From Massilia timonae CCUG 45783 (GTDB taxonomy: Bacteria > Pseudomonadota > Gammaproteobacteria > Burkholderiales > Burkholderiaceae_D), in contig NZ_JH992923.1 of assembly GCF_000315425.1 (NCBI RefSeq), forward strand, positions 890,750-954,749: a stretch of 64,000 nt of DNA. Direction: 5' to 3'. A program made the position numbers and the translations under genes. The notes beneath the pieces are model-generated. The model did no database searches. It was not told the origin of the DNA and saw only the letters and a list, made by a program, of their open reading frames with translations. Positions 19,380 to 32,268 of this stretch are shown piece by piece (positions within the stretch are counted from its first letter, which is position 1; each line of letters begins with the position of its first letter).

Positions 19380-19961
19380 ATGAGCATGCAAATCACGATC
19401 GCGCCACGCCGCGCATTCGCATCGAAAGAGTTGTGGGAAATGCATACGCTGCGCGCGAAGGTATTCCGCGGGCGGCTGGGATGGGAAGTGCCGGTGCTGT
19501 CCGGCATGGAGATCGATGGTTACGACGCGCTCGAACCGCGTTACATGCTGATGCGCGACGGCGAGACGCTGCGCGGCTGCTGGCGCCTGCTGCCGACCGA
19601 AGGGCCGTACATGCTCAAGGATTCCTTCCCCCAGCTGCTCGACGGCCAGGAGCCGCCCAGCGACCCGCACATCTGGGAGCTGTCGCGCTTCGCGATCGAG
19701 ACCGAGGGCGCCGGCGGCTACGGCTTCTCGGAGATGACGATGGAGTCGATCGAGGCCATCATCCGCCACGCTCACGAGCGCGGCCTGTCGCGCTACGTCA
19801 CCGTCACCACCACCGCGATCGAGCGCATGCTGCGCCGGGCCGGCGTGGTCACCACCCGCATCGGGTCGCCGCAGGCGGTCGGGATCGAGACCGCGGTCGC
19901 GCTCTACGTGGAGATCGAGCCGACCTGGGAAGCGCTGTTCGCCAGGCGGCTGGCCTCCTGA
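19380..19961 (+). CDS. luxI: acyl-homoserine-lactone synthase
   Basis: A 193-residue LuxI-family enzyme that makes N-acyl-homoserine lactone from S-adenosylmethionine and acyl-ACP. All family invariants can be placed: Arg25, Phe29, Trp35, Glu44, Asp46/Asp49, Arg69, Phe83, Glu100 and Arg103. The ATG at 19380 is preceded by AGGAGG (19365-19370); a TTG two codons earlier is too close to that site. It has a lux-box-like palindrome upstream and ends seven bases short of the convergent peptidase gene. The synthase is intact although its neighbouring receptor gene is interrupted. The acyl chain length cannot be told from sequence. Confidence 0.96.
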   Translation: MSMQITIAPRRAFASKELWEMHTLRAKVFRGRLGWEVPVLSGMEIDGYDALEPRYMLMRDGETLRGCWRLLPTEGPYMLKDSFPQLLDGQEPPSDPHIWELSRFAIETEGAGGYGFSEMTMESIEAIIRHAHERGLSRYVTVTTTAIERMLRRAGVVTTRIGSPQAVGIETAVALYVEIEPTWEALFARRLAS

Positions 19962-19968
19962 GCGGATT

Positions 19969-22002
19969 TCAGGCCGCGTGCTCGCCCAGCTGTCGCAGCA
20001 GGAAGGTGTAGGTCAGCGCCACCATGCGCGCGGTCTGGGCGTTGTCGGCGGCGCCGGCATGGCCGCCTTCGGTGTTTTCCCAGTACAGCACGTCGTGTCC
20101 CTGGTCCAGCATGCGCGCCGCGATCTTGCGCGCATGCGCCGGATGGACGCGGTCGTCGCGGGTCGAGGTGGTGAACAGCACGCGCGGGTAGCGCTGGCCG
20201 GGCCGCACGTTGTGGTACGGCGAGTAGCGGGCCAGGTAGGCCCAGTCCTCGGCATCGTCCGGGTCGCCGTACTCGCCCATCCACGAGGCGCCGGCCAGCA
20301 GCAGGTGGTAGCGCCGCATGTCCAGCAGCGGCACCTGGCACACCACGGCGCCGAACAGGTCGGGACGCTGGGTCAGCGCCGCGCCGACCAGCAGGCCGCC
20401 GTTGCTGCCGCCCATGATGCCCAGTTGTCGCGGCGTGGCGACGCCGCGCGCCACCAGGTCTTGGCCGACGGCGATGAAGTCGTCGAAAGCGCGCTGGCGA
20501 TGCTGGCGCAGGGCCGCCTGGTGCCAGCGCGGGCCGAACTCGCCGCCGCCGCGGATATTGGCCAGCACATAGGTGCCACCCTGTTCGAGCCAGGCGGCGC
20601 CGGTCATGCCGCTGTAGAAGGGCTTGAGCGAGACCTCGAAGCCGCCGTAGCCGTACAGGAGGGTCGGACCGGAGGCGCCGGCGGCGCTGCCGCTGGGGGC
20701 GACGACGAAGTAGGGCACGAGGGTGCCGTCGCTGGAGGTCGCCGTGTGCTGGCTCACCTCGTACGGCCCGGCGTCGAAGAAGGCGGGCATCGCCTTGAGC
20801 GGCTCGCGCGCGTCGCTGCCGCTGCGCATCAGGTACAAGGTGGTCGGATGCAGGAAATCGGTCACGGTCAGGAAGTAGTCGTCCGAGTGGTCCGAGTCCA
20901 GGGCCGACACGCCCAGCGAACCGATGCCGGGCACGGCGACCTCGCGCCGGATCCAGCGCCCGTCTTCGCGCCGCAATTCGACGATGCGGTTCTTGACGTT
21001 GTCGAGCACCGTCAGCAGCAGGCTGCTGCGGGTGGCCGCCACGCCGTCCAGCGAGGTCATTGGTGTCGGCGTGAACAGCACCTCGAAGGCGCGGCTGCCC
21101 GCCACGAAGGCGTCGAAGCCGGTCGCCAGCAGGGCGCCCTGGGGGTAGGTCACGCCGTCGATGGTCCAGTCCGAGCGCAGCTCGATCACGAGCTGGTCGC
21201 GCAGGGCGAAGGCGCTGGCGTCGAGCGGCTTGTCGATCCTGAGCAGCCGGTCGCCGCGCCGCCAGAACAGTTCGCTCGTATAGAAATCGATCTGGCGCAG
21301 CACGAAGGCGCGTTCCCAGCCGGGGCTGTTGTCCTGGTAGCCGGACGCCGCCATGTCGCCAGGGGCCGCCTCGTACACGGTGGTGGCCGCCGCCAGCGGC
21401 GTGCCGCGCTTCCATTCCTTGACGATGCGCGGATAGCCCGATTCGCTCAGGCTGCCGGGGCCGAAGTCGGTGCCGACGAACAGGGTGTCGCGGTCGATCC
21501 AGGACACGTCGCTCTTCGCCTCGGGCAGGGTGAAGCCGTCGGCCACGAAGCCGGGCAGCGTCAGGTCGAACTCGCGCACCACCCTGGCGTCGCCGCCGCC
21601 GCGCGACAGCAGGACCAGGCAGCGCGCGGCGTCGGGCTCGAGCCAGGACACGCCGGCCCAGACCCAGTTCTCGTCCTCAGTGAGCGCCAGCGCATCGAGG
21701 TCGAGCACCGTTTCCCAGTCGGGGGCATTCTTGCGGTACTCGTCGAGCGTGGTGCGGCGCCAGACGCCGCGCACGTGGTCCGCGTCGCGCCAGAAATTGT
21801 AGCACCAGCCGCCATGCACGCCGACGTAGGGAATCTTGTCGCTCGAATCGAGGATGCCTTTCAAGCGTTGGCAGAGCGGCGCGAAGCGCGGATCGGCCTG
21901 GAGCTCGGCTTCGGTGGCCGCGTTGCGCGCGTCGACCCAGGCGCGCGCTTCGTCGGTGTCGATCTGTTCCAGCCACAGCCAGGGATCGTCGTGGTGTTGC
22001 AT
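19969..22002 (-). CDS. prolyl oligopeptidase family (S9A) serine peptidase
   Basis: A 677-residue cytosolic peptidase with an N-terminal beta-propeller (roughly residues 60-390) and a C-terminal alpha/beta hydrolase domain. The nucleophile lies in GGSNGGLLVG (Ser near 533), the Asp in STRDDRVHPAHA (near 616) and the His in ENTEGGHAGA (near 648). The N-terminus DDPWLWLEQIDTDEARAWV is characteristic of S9A enzymes. No signal peptide is visible. It is divergent from the CHASE hybrid kinase with 83 bases between them and convergent with luxI. It probably cleaves short peptides, after proline in classical members; specificity of this subgroup is uncertain. Confidence 0.92.
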   Translation of the reverse strand: MQHHDDPWLWLEQIDTDEARAWVDARNAATEAELQADPRFAPLCQRLKGILDSSDKIPYVGVHGGWCYNFWRDADHVRGVWRRTTLDEYRKNAPDWETVLDLDALALTEDENWVWAGVSWLEPDAARCLVLLSRGGGDARVVREFDLTLPGFVADGFTLPEAKSDVSWIDRDTLFVGTDFGPGSLSESGYPRIVKEWKRGTPLAAATTVYEAAPGDMAASGYQDNSPGWERAFVLRQIDFYTSELFWRRGDRLLRIDKPLDASAFALRDQLVIELRSDWTIDGVTYPQGALLATGFDAFVAGSRAFEVLFTPTPMTSLDGVAATRSSLLLTVLDNVKNRIVELRREDGRWIRREVAVPGIGSLGVSALDSDHSDDYFLTVTDFLHPTTLYLMRSGSDAREPLKAMPAFFDAGPYEVSQHTATSSDGTLVPYFVVAPSGSAAGASGPTLLYGYGGFEVSLKPFYSGMTGAAWLEQGGTYVLANIRGGGEFGPRWHQAALRQHRQRAFDDFIAVGQDLVARGVATPRQLGIMGGSNGGLLVGAALTQRPDLFGAVVCQVPLLDMRRYHLLLAGASWMGEYGDPDDAEDWAYLARYSPYHNVRPGQRYPRVLFTTSTRDDRVHPAHARKIAARMLDQGHDVLYWENTEGGHAGAADNAQTARMVALTYTFLLRQLGEHAA

Positions 22003-22085
22003 GCTGTCCTCATCAGTATCACGCCGGCGCGGCGCGCCGATATACTAGCAATTTTACGTGGCGGGCACCGCCCGCCAGGGGAAGC

Positions 22086-25142
<3,057 letters not shown>

Positions 25143-25219
25143 GCGCGCAAGCGCCCGCGGGCCTACCGCGAGCGGACCAAACACGGTATGCTGTGGACCC
25201 GACCGTTCGAGCTTCACGC

Positions 25220-28200
25220 ATGCCTTCCCCGATCACCCCCGGCCTCCTGATCCTTCATGGCAACCAGATGGAGCTGCTGCGCAGCGCCGTGTTCGACTGG
25301 CTGCGCAACCATCCGCTCGGCCCCCTCGAAGAAGAGATATTCCTGGTGCAGTCGAATGGCGTGGCCGAATGGCTCAAGATCGCGCTGGCCGAGGAGATCG
25401 GCGTGTGCGCCGCCACCCGGGTGGCGCTGCCGGCGCGCTTCATGTGGGAAGCCTATCGCGGCATGCTGGGCCGCGAGCGGGTGCCGACCCGGGCGCCGTT
25501 CGACAAGGATCCGCTCACCTGGCGCCTGATGCGCCTGTTGCCCACGCTGTTGCAAGAGGACGGCTATGAGCCGCTGGCGCGCTTCCTGGCCGACGGCGAC
25601 GCCGAGCGCCGCCTGCAACTGGCCGAGCGCGTGGCCGACCTGTACGACCAGTACCAGGTCTACCGCGCCGACTGGCTGGCCGATTGGGCCGAGGGCCGCG
25701 ACCAGCTGCGCCGCGCGGTGGGCGACCCGCTGCCACTGGCGCCCGAGCAACGCTGGCAAGCCTGCCTGTGGCGCGCCGTGCACGCCAGCCTGGACGAATC
25801 GCAGCGCCACAGCGGACGCGCGACCATCCACCGCCAATTCCTGGCCGCGATCGAGTCCGGCCAGGCGCCTGCCAGCCGCCTGCCGCGCCGCGTGGTGCTG
25901 TTCGGGATGTCGACCCTGCCGTACCAGACCCTGCAGGCGATCGCGGCGCTGTCGCGCCACACGCAAGTGCTGTTCGCGGTGCCGAACCCGTGCCGCTTCT
26001 ATTGGGGCGACATCATCGACGGCCGCGACCTGCTCAGGGCCGCGCGCCGCCGCCAGCCGCAGCGGGGCGGCGTCGACCTGGGCGCGATCCCGATCGAGGA
26101 GCTGCATGCGCACAGCCATCCGCTGCTGGCGAGCTGGGGGCGCCAGGGGCGCGACTTCGTGCGCATGCTGGACGAATTCGACACCCAGGACCGGAGCGAC
26201 GAAGAGACTGCGCCGCTGAAGGTCGACCTGTTCGCCGACGACGACGGCGCGACCTTGCTGGGGCAGGTCCAGGCCGCGGTGCGCGACCTGCTGCCGCTGT
26301 CCGAGCATCCGCGCGTGCCCCCGACGCCGGATGACCGCTCGATCGAATTCCACGTCACCCACAGCGTGCAGCGCGAGGTCGAGGTCCTGCACGACCAGCT
26401 GCTGTCGTGGTTCGCGCAAGACCCGAGCCTGCGGCCGCGCGACGTGGTGGTGATGGTGCCCGACATCGACGCCTTTTCGCCGGCGATCCACGCCGTGTTC
26501 GACCAGCATCGCCAGAAGGACTTGCGCCGCATCCCGTTCGAGATCGGCGACATGCGCGACCGCAGCGTCAACCCGCTGCTGGTGTCGCTCGAATGGCTGC
26601 TGCGCCTGCCGCAGCAGCGCTGCCGCCAGAGCGAGGTGCGCGACCTGCTGGACGTGCCGGCCGTGGCGCGCCGTTTCGGCCTGGGCGACGACGACCTGGC
26701 CATCCTGGGCCGCTGGATCGAAGGCGCCGGCGTGCGCTGGGGCCTCGACCACGAGCACCGCACCGGCCTGGGCCTGGGCATGGCGGGCGAACAGAATGCC
26801 TGGATCTTCGGCGTGCGGCGCATGCTGCTCGGCTACGCCAGCGGCGCCGGCGCCAGCTTCGCCGACATCGAGCCCTATGCCGAGGTCGGCGGGCTGGATG
26901 CGGCGCTGGCCGGCGCGCTGGCGCAGCTGGTCGATTGCCTGCTGAACTGGCGCGCCCAGCTCGACACGCCGCGCACGCCGGCCGCCTGGGGCGAGGCGGC
27001 GCGCGCGATGCTGTCGTGCTTCTATGCCGCCAGCGATGAAGCCGACCGCCTCACCCTGCAAAGCCTGAACGAAGGCCTGCAATGCTGGCTCGAGACCTGC
27101 GCTGCGGCCGGCTTCGATGAACCGGTGCCGCTGGGCGTGCTGCGCGAAGCCTGGATGAACGAACTCGACCAGCCGACCCTGAACCACCAGTTCGTCTCGG
27201 GCGGCGTGACCTTCTGCACCCTGATGCCGATGCGCGCGGTGCCGTTTCGCGTGGTGTGCCTGCTGGGCATGAACGACGGCGACTTCCCGCGCCGCGCGCG
27301 CCAGTCCGACTTCGACCTGCTGGCGCTGCCCGGCATGGCGCGTCCGGGCGACCGTTCGCGCCGCGACGACGACCGTTACCTGATGTTAGAGGCCCTGCTG
27401 GCGGCGCGCGACAAGTTCTACGTCAGCTGGGTGGGCCGCAACGTGCGCGACAACAGCGAGCAGCCGCCGTCGGTGCTGGTGTCGCAGCTGCGCGACTATC
27501 TCGCCGACGGCTGGAGCCTGGACTTGCATGGCCTGACGACCGAACACGCGCTGCAGCCATTCAGCCGCGTCTATTTCCAGCAGGGCGGCCTGTTGACCTA
27601 TGCCGGCGAATGGCGCCTGGCCCACGGCGCCGAGCAGCTGGAAGGGGGCGACGCCTTGCCGCCTTTCGAGCTGGAGGCCGACTTCGTGCTCAAGCTGGGC
27701 GAGCTGGCCAGCTTCCTGCGCCAGCCGGCGCGCTTCTTCTTCCGCCGCCGCCTGGGCGTGGTGTTCGCCGACGCCGCCCAGGTGGGAGAAGACGAGGAAC
27801 CGTTCGCGCTCGACGCGCTCGAACGCTACCAGATCGAGGACCACCTGCTGGACGACAGCGGCGAGCCCGAACAGCTGCACGAGGTGCGCGCCACGCTTGC
27901 CACGCGCGCCGAGCGGCTGGCGCGCGAGGGCGTGCTGCCGATCGGCCTGATGGGCCGCCTGTGGCAGGAGCAGCTGGTCGAAAGCCTGGCGCCGGTGCGC
28001 ACCGAGTGGCTGCGCCTGGGCGCGCGCTTCCCGGAGGCAGCCCCCAAGCAGGCGCTCAGCCTGGATCTGGACGGCATCGTGCTCGACGACTGGATCGACC
28101 GCCTCAGGAGCGACGGCGTCGAGACCGCCTGGCTGATGCAGCTGTCCTCGAAGGTTCTTGACCGCAACGGCCGTCCGCGCGGCGACAAGCTGATCGCTCC

Positions 28201-28609
28201 GTGGCTGCGTCAACTGGGGAGTAGCGCGGCCGGCCATCCGGTGGCTGGCTACCTGGTCGCGCGCGACGCCGTGCTCGAGATGGCGCCGCTGGCCCAGGAG
28301 GAGTCGCTGCAGGTCCTGCGCGACCTGGTGCGGCTGTGGCGCGCCAACCTGGACGCGCCGCTGCCGGTGGCCTGCCGCACCGCGCTGGCGCAGCTGGCCG
28401 AGGGCGACCCGCGCGCCACCTATGACGGCGGCTTCGAGCTCCGTGGCGAAGTCGACGACCTGTGCCTGGCGCGCCTGTGGCCCAGCTTCGAGGCGCTGTG
28501 CGAGTCGCGACACGCCTGCGGCGGCTGGCCCGAGCTGGCCGAACAATTGTATGGACCGCTGGCGCGCTGGATGGATGGCGCCGTCACGGTCAAGGAGTTG
28601 TCCGCATGA
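25220..28609 (+). CDS. recC: exodeoxyribonuclease V subunit gamma
   Basis: A 1129-residue RecC homologue, close to the E. coli length (1122). It is the Chi-recognition and strand-splitting subunit of RecBCD. Recognisable segments are LILHGNQMELLRSAVFDWL at the N-terminus, the VQSNGVAEWLK element, RRVVLFGMSTLPYQTLQAIAAL, VVVMVPDIDAFSPAI, and VCLLGMNDGDFPR with a following DDRYLMLEALLAAR. It is first gene of a tight recC-recB-recD operon and overlaps recB by ATGA. The start at 25220 (MPSPITPG) fits family starts; no clear Shine-Dalgarno is visible, and an in-frame GTG at 25193 is an alternative. Confidence 0.95.
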   Translation: MPSPITPGLLILHGNQMELLRSAVFDWLRNHPLGPLEEEIFLVQSNGVAEWLKIALAEEIGVCAATRVALPARFMWEAYRGMLGRERVPTRAPFDKDPLTWRLMRLLPTLLQEDGYEPLARFLADGDAERRLQLAERVADLYDQYQVYRADWLADWAEGRDQLRRAVGDPLPLAPEQRWQACLWRAVHASLDESQRHSGRATIHRQFLAAIESGQAPASRLPRRVVLFGMSTLPYQTLQAIAALSRHTQVLFAVPNPCRFYWGDIIDGRDLLRAARRRQPQRGGVDLGAIPIEELHAHSHPLLASWGRQGRDFVRMLDEFDTQDRSDEETAPLKVDLFADDDGATLLGQVQAAVRDLLPLSEHPRVPPTPDDRSIEFHVTHSVQREVEVLHDQLLSWFAQDPSLRPRDVVVMVPDIDAFSPAIHAVFDQHRQKDLRRIPFEIGDMRDRSVNPLLVSLEWLLRLPQQRCRQSEVRDLLDVPAVARRFGLGDDDLAILGRWIEGAGVRWGLDHEHRTGLGLGMAGEQNAWIFGVRRMLLGYASGAGASFADIEPYAEVGGLDAALAGALAQLVDCLLNWRAQLDTPRTPAAWGEAARAMLSCFYAASDEADRLTLQSLNEGLQCWLETCAAAGFDEPVPLGVLREAWMNELDQPTLNHQFVSGGVTFCTLMPMRAVPFRVVCLLGMNDGDFPRRARQSDFDLLALPGMARPGDRSRRDDDRYLMLEALLAARDKFYVSWVGRNVRDNSEQPPSVLVSQLRDYLADGWSLDLHGLTTEHALQPFSRVYFQQGGLLTYAGEWRLAHGAEQLEGGDALPPFELEADFVLKLGELASFLRQPARFFFRRRLGVVFADAAQVGEDEEPFALDALERYQIEDHLLDDSGEPEQLHEVRATLATRAERLAREGVLPIGLMGRLWQEQLVESLAPVRTEWLRLGARFPEAAPKQALSLDLDGIVLDDWIDRLRSDGVETAWLMQLSSKVLDRNGRPRGDKLIAPWLRQLGSSAAGHPVAGYLVARDAVLEMAPLAQEESLQVLRDLVRLWRANLDAPLPVACRTALAQLAEGDPRATYDGGFELRGEVDDLCLARLWPSFEALCESRHACGGWPELAEQLYGPLARWMDGAVTVKELSA

Positions 28610-31600
28610 GCAGCAAACTCGAAGCGATCCGGTTCCCGCTGCACGGCTCGCGCCTGATCGAGGCGTCGGCCGGCACCGGCAAGACCTGGACCATCGCCGC
28701 CCTCTACGTGCGCCTGGTGCTCGGCCACGGTGGCGACGATGCCTTCGTGCGCCCCTTGCTGCCGTCCGAAATCCTGGTGATGACCTTCACCCGCGCGGCC
28801 ACGCGCGAACTTTCCAACCGCGTGCGCGAGCGGCTGGTGCAGGCGGCGGCTTACTTTCGCGGCGAAGCGCACGAACAGGATGCCTACCTGGACGAACTGG
28901 CCGAAGCCTATGCGCCGGGCAGCGAACGCAGCATCGCCGCCCACCGCCTGATGCTGGCCGCCGAGACGATGGACGAGGCGGCGATCTTCACCATCGACGC
29001 CTGGTGCCAGCGCATGCTGCGCGAGCACGCCTTCGACAGCGGCAGCCTGTTCGACGAAGAACTGGTGAGCGACGAGCGCATGCTGTTCGAGGACGCCGCC
29101 CACGATTACTGGCGCCAGCACGTCTATCCGCTCGGCGCGCAGAACCTGGCCATCGTGCTGGATACCTGGAGCGACGTCGAGGCGCTCAAGGGCAGCGTGC
29201 GCGAACTGGTGCAGCGCGGGCCGCTGCTGGGCGAAGTGGCGCGCGAGCCGCTGGGCAAGCAGGTGGCGCGCCTGGCCCAGGCCCAGCGCGAGGAGCTGGC
29301 GCGCCTCAAGCACGGCTGGGTCGAACGCGCCGACGCGATGGAGCGCTGGATCGCCGGCCACCGCGAACGTGCGCCCAAATGCTTCAACGGCAACAAGATG
29401 CGCGCCGATTCGCTGGTCAAGTGGTTCGAGGCGCTGCGCGCCTGGGCCACGGACCCGGCGCGGCACATGCCGGACCTGAGCGACACCGCCTGGAAACGCC
29501 TGACGCCGGACGGCATCGTGGACGCCTTCAGCAAGGACTTCAGCGCCGAGGTCCCGGACTGCTTCGACGGCACCGCCGCACTGCAGGAAGCCTTGGGCGC
29601 GATCGATCCGATTGCCCATGCGCTGCTGCGCCACGCCGCCGGCCATATCGGCGCGCGCATGCAGGAACTCAAGCGCCGCAACCGCCAGTTCGGCTTTGCC
29701 GACATGCTCGAACGCCTCAAGCTGGCGCTCGAAGGCGAGAACGGCGCGGCGCTGCGCGAACGCATCGTGCAGCAGTATCCGGTGGCCATGGTCGACGAAT
29801 TCCAGGACACCTCGCCCGACCAGTACCGCATCTTCGACCTGCTGTACCGGGTAGGCGCCAACGATCCGCAGCAGGGGCTGTTCCTGATCGGCGACCCCAA
29901 GCAGTCGATCTATGGCTTCCGCGGCGCCGACATCCACAGCTACCTGTCGGCGCGGCGCGCCACCACCGGACGCCACTACCAGCTCGACACCAATTACCGC
30001 TCGACGGCGGCGCTGGTGGGGGCGGTCAATGCGCTGTTCCTGCACGCCGAAGGTGGCGACGGCCGCACCGGCCATGCGCAAGCGGCGTTCCGCTTCCGGC
30101 GCGGCGACGACAATCCCCTGCCGTTCGAGGCGGTCAAGGCGCGCGGCCACAGGGAGCGCCTGGTTGGCGTCGAGAGCGACGGCGAGATCGAGGCCATGTC
30201 CGTGTGCACCACCTGCGACGACCTCAAGGCCGAGGACTACCGCAGCTTCTTCGCCCACCACTGCGCCGAGCACATCGTGCGCCTGCTGAACGACGAGCGG
30301 GTCGGCTTCCGGGATGAGCAAGACGGTGGTTTCCGGCGCCTGATGCCGGCCGATATCGCGATCCTGGTGCGCGACCGGCGCGAGGCGGCCGCGGTGCGCC
30401 AGGCGCTGGTGCGGCGCAAGGTGGCCAGCGTCTACCTGTCCGACAAGGATTCGGTGGTCGAGAGCGAGGAGGCGGCCGACATGCTGCGCTGGCTGTACGC
30501 GGTCGCCAATCCGCTGGACGGCGCTCTCGCGCGGGCCGCCTTCGCCACCCGCACCGCGGGCCTGCCGATGGGCGAACTGGCGCGGCTGTCGAGCGACGAG
30601 CTGGCGTGGGAGCGGCGCGTCGAGCAACTGAAAGCCCTGCACGGCGCCTGGCAGCGCCGCGGCGTGCTGGCCATGCTGCGCACCTTCATCCACGAACTGG
30701 GGCTGCCGGCGCGCCTGCTGGGCGAGCCGGGCGGCGAACGGCGCCTGACCAATCTGCTGCACCTGGCCGAACTGCTGCAAGAGGCCAGCGCCCAGCTCGA
30801 GGGCGAGCAGGCCCTGATCCGCTGGTTCGCCGAGCAGATCGAGGGCCTGGGCGCCGGCGGCGACGAGCGCGTGCTGCGCCTGGAAAGCGACGCCGAGCTG
30901 GTCAAGGTGGTGACGGTGCACAAGTCGAAGGGCCTCGAGTATCCGCTGGTCTACCTGCCGTTCGCGGTGACCGCGCGCGCGACCAACCGCCGCAACCGCG
31001 CCTTCTTCGAATACGTGGACGATGCGGGCAGCCGCCGCCTCGACCTGGCGCTGTCCGACGAAGCGCTGGAGGCGGTCGACCGCGCCCGCATCGAGGAAGA
31101 CCTGCGCCTGCTGTACGTGGCCCTGACCCGGGCGCGCCACTTCCTGTGGCTGGGCGCGGCGGCGGTGGCCGGCACGCGCAAGGGCGAGAACCGGCTGCAC
31201 GAATCGGCGCTCGGCTATCTGCTGGCCGGCGGCGCGCCGATCCCGGCCGACGGTTTGCGCGCTCGCTTCGAGGCGGTGGCCGGCGCGGGGGGAGGCATCG
31301 CCTTGCGCGAACTGGAGCGCGAGGACGGCGTCACCATGCTGGCGCGCCAGGATGCGCGTCCCGCGCTGCTGGACGCGCCGGTGTACCGCGCCGACTTCGA
31401 GAAGGATTGGTCGATCGGCTCGTTCACATCGCTGACCCGGCATGCGGTGGCGCCGCCGCCGACGCCGATGCGGGCCCAGGAACAGACCCTGCTCGAGGAA
31501 GCGCCGCAGGCGCCGCTGCCGCCGCGCATCGACGACGTCGCCTGGCACCGCTTCCCGCGCGGCTCGGTGCCGGGCAACTTCATGCACGAGCAGCTCGAAT

Positions 31601-32268
31601 GGCTGGCGCGCGAGGGTTTCGACTGCCTCGACCAGCCGCATTGCGAGACGCGGCTGGTGCAGCGCATCGAGCGCGCCGGCTGGAGCAACCGGCTCGAGGA
31701 CGCGCTGACATGGCTGCGCGCGATCGTCGATACGCCGCTGCCGCCGCTGGGCGCCGCGCTGCGCGCGCTGCAGGGCGTGCTGCCCGAGATGGAATTCTGG
31801 TTCCCCAGCGAGCGCCTGGCGCTGCCCGCGCTGGACGCGCTGTGCCGCGCGCACCTGTTGAACGGCATCGAACGGCCGGTGCTGCCCGAGCGCGACCTGC
31901 ACGGCATGCTCAAGGGCTTCGCCGACCTGGTGTTCGAGCACGAGGGGCGTTACTGGGTGCTCGACTACAAGACCAATGCGCTGGGGCCGAACGACGCCGC
32001 CTACAGCCAGGCGGCGATGGAGGCCGGCATGGCCGAGCACCGCTACGAGATCCAGGGCAGCATCTACCTGCTGGCGCTGCACCGCCTGCTGCGCGCGCGC
32101 CTGGGCGAAGCCTACGAGCCCGAAGTCCAGCTGGGCGGCGCGATCTTCATGTTCCTGCGCGGGATCGCCAACCCGGACACGCGCGGCTGCTGCGTGCTGG
32201 CGCCCGACCTGGAACTGCTGGACAAACTGGAACGATTGCTGGACAAGGAAAAGCATGGGCAAGACTGA
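28606..32268 (+). CDS. recB: exodeoxyribonuclease V subunit beta
   Basis: A 1220-residue RecB: 3'-5' SF1A helicase plus C-terminal nuclease. Walker A is EASAGTGKTWTIAALY (about residues 19-34), Walker B VDEFQDTSPDQY, then GDPKQSIYGFRGADIHSYL, TVHKSKGLEYPLVYLPF and LLYVALTRARHFLWLG. The RecB nuclease motif WVLDYKTNALG lies near residue 1118, with conserved Asp and Lys present. The ATG overlaps the recC stop (ATGA), indicating translational coupling; recD starts 14 bases before this gene ends. Slightly longer than E. coli RecB (1180). Confidence 0.97.
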   Translation: MSSKLEAIRFPLHGSRLIEASAGTGKTWTIAALYVRLVLGHGGDDAFVRPLLPSEILVMTFTRAATRELSNRVRERLVQAAAYFRGEAHEQDAYLDELAEAYAPGSERSIAAHRLMLAAETMDEAAIFTIDAWCQRMLREHAFDSGSLFDEELVSDERMLFEDAAHDYWRQHVYPLGAQNLAIVLDTWSDVEALKGSVRELVQRGPLLGEVAREPLGKQVARLAQAQREELARLKHGWVERADAMERWIAGHRERAPKCFNGNKMRADSLVKWFEALRAWATDPARHMPDLSDTAWKRLTPDGIVDAFSKDFSAEVPDCFDGTAALQEALGAIDPIAHALLRHAAGHIGARMQELKRRNRQFGFADMLERLKLALEGENGAALRERIVQQYPVAMVDEFQDTSPDQYRIFDLLYRVGANDPQQGLFLIGDPKQSIYGFRGADIHSYLSARRATTGRHYQLDTNYRSTAALVGAVNALFLHAEGGDGRTGHAQAAFRFRRGDDNPLPFEAVKARGHRERLVGVESDGEIEAMSVCTTCDDLKAEDYRSFFAHHCAEHIVRLLNDERVGFRDEQDGGFRRLMPADIAILVRDRREAAAVRQALVRRKVASVYLSDKDSVVESEEAADMLRWLYAVANPLDGALARAAFATRTAGLPMGELARLSSDELAWERRVEQLKALHGAWQRRGVLAMLRTFIHELGLPARLLGEPGGERRLTNLLHLAELLQEASAQLEGEQALIRWFAEQIEGLGAGGDERVLRLESDAELVKVVTVHKSKGLEYPLVYLPFAVTARATNRRNRAFFEYVDDAGSRRLDLALSDEALEAVDRARIEEDLRLLYVALTRARHFLWLGAAAVAGTRKGENRLHESALGYLLAGGAPIPADGLRARFEAVAGAGGGIALRELEREDGVTMLARQDARPALLDAPVYRADFEKDWSIGSFTSLTRHAVAPPPTPMRAQEQTLLEEAPQAPLPPRIDDVAWHRFPRGSVPGNFMHEQLEWLAREGFDCLDQPHCETRLVQRIERAGWSNRLEDALTWLRAIVDTPLPPLGAALRALQGVLPEMEFWFPSERLALPALDALCRAHLLNGIERPVLPERDLHGMLKGFADLVFEHEGRYWVLDYKTNALGPNDAAYSQAAMEAGMAEHRYEIQGSIYLLALHRLLRARLGEAYEPEVQLGGAIFMFLRGIANPDTRGCCVLAPDLELLDKLERLLDKEKHGQD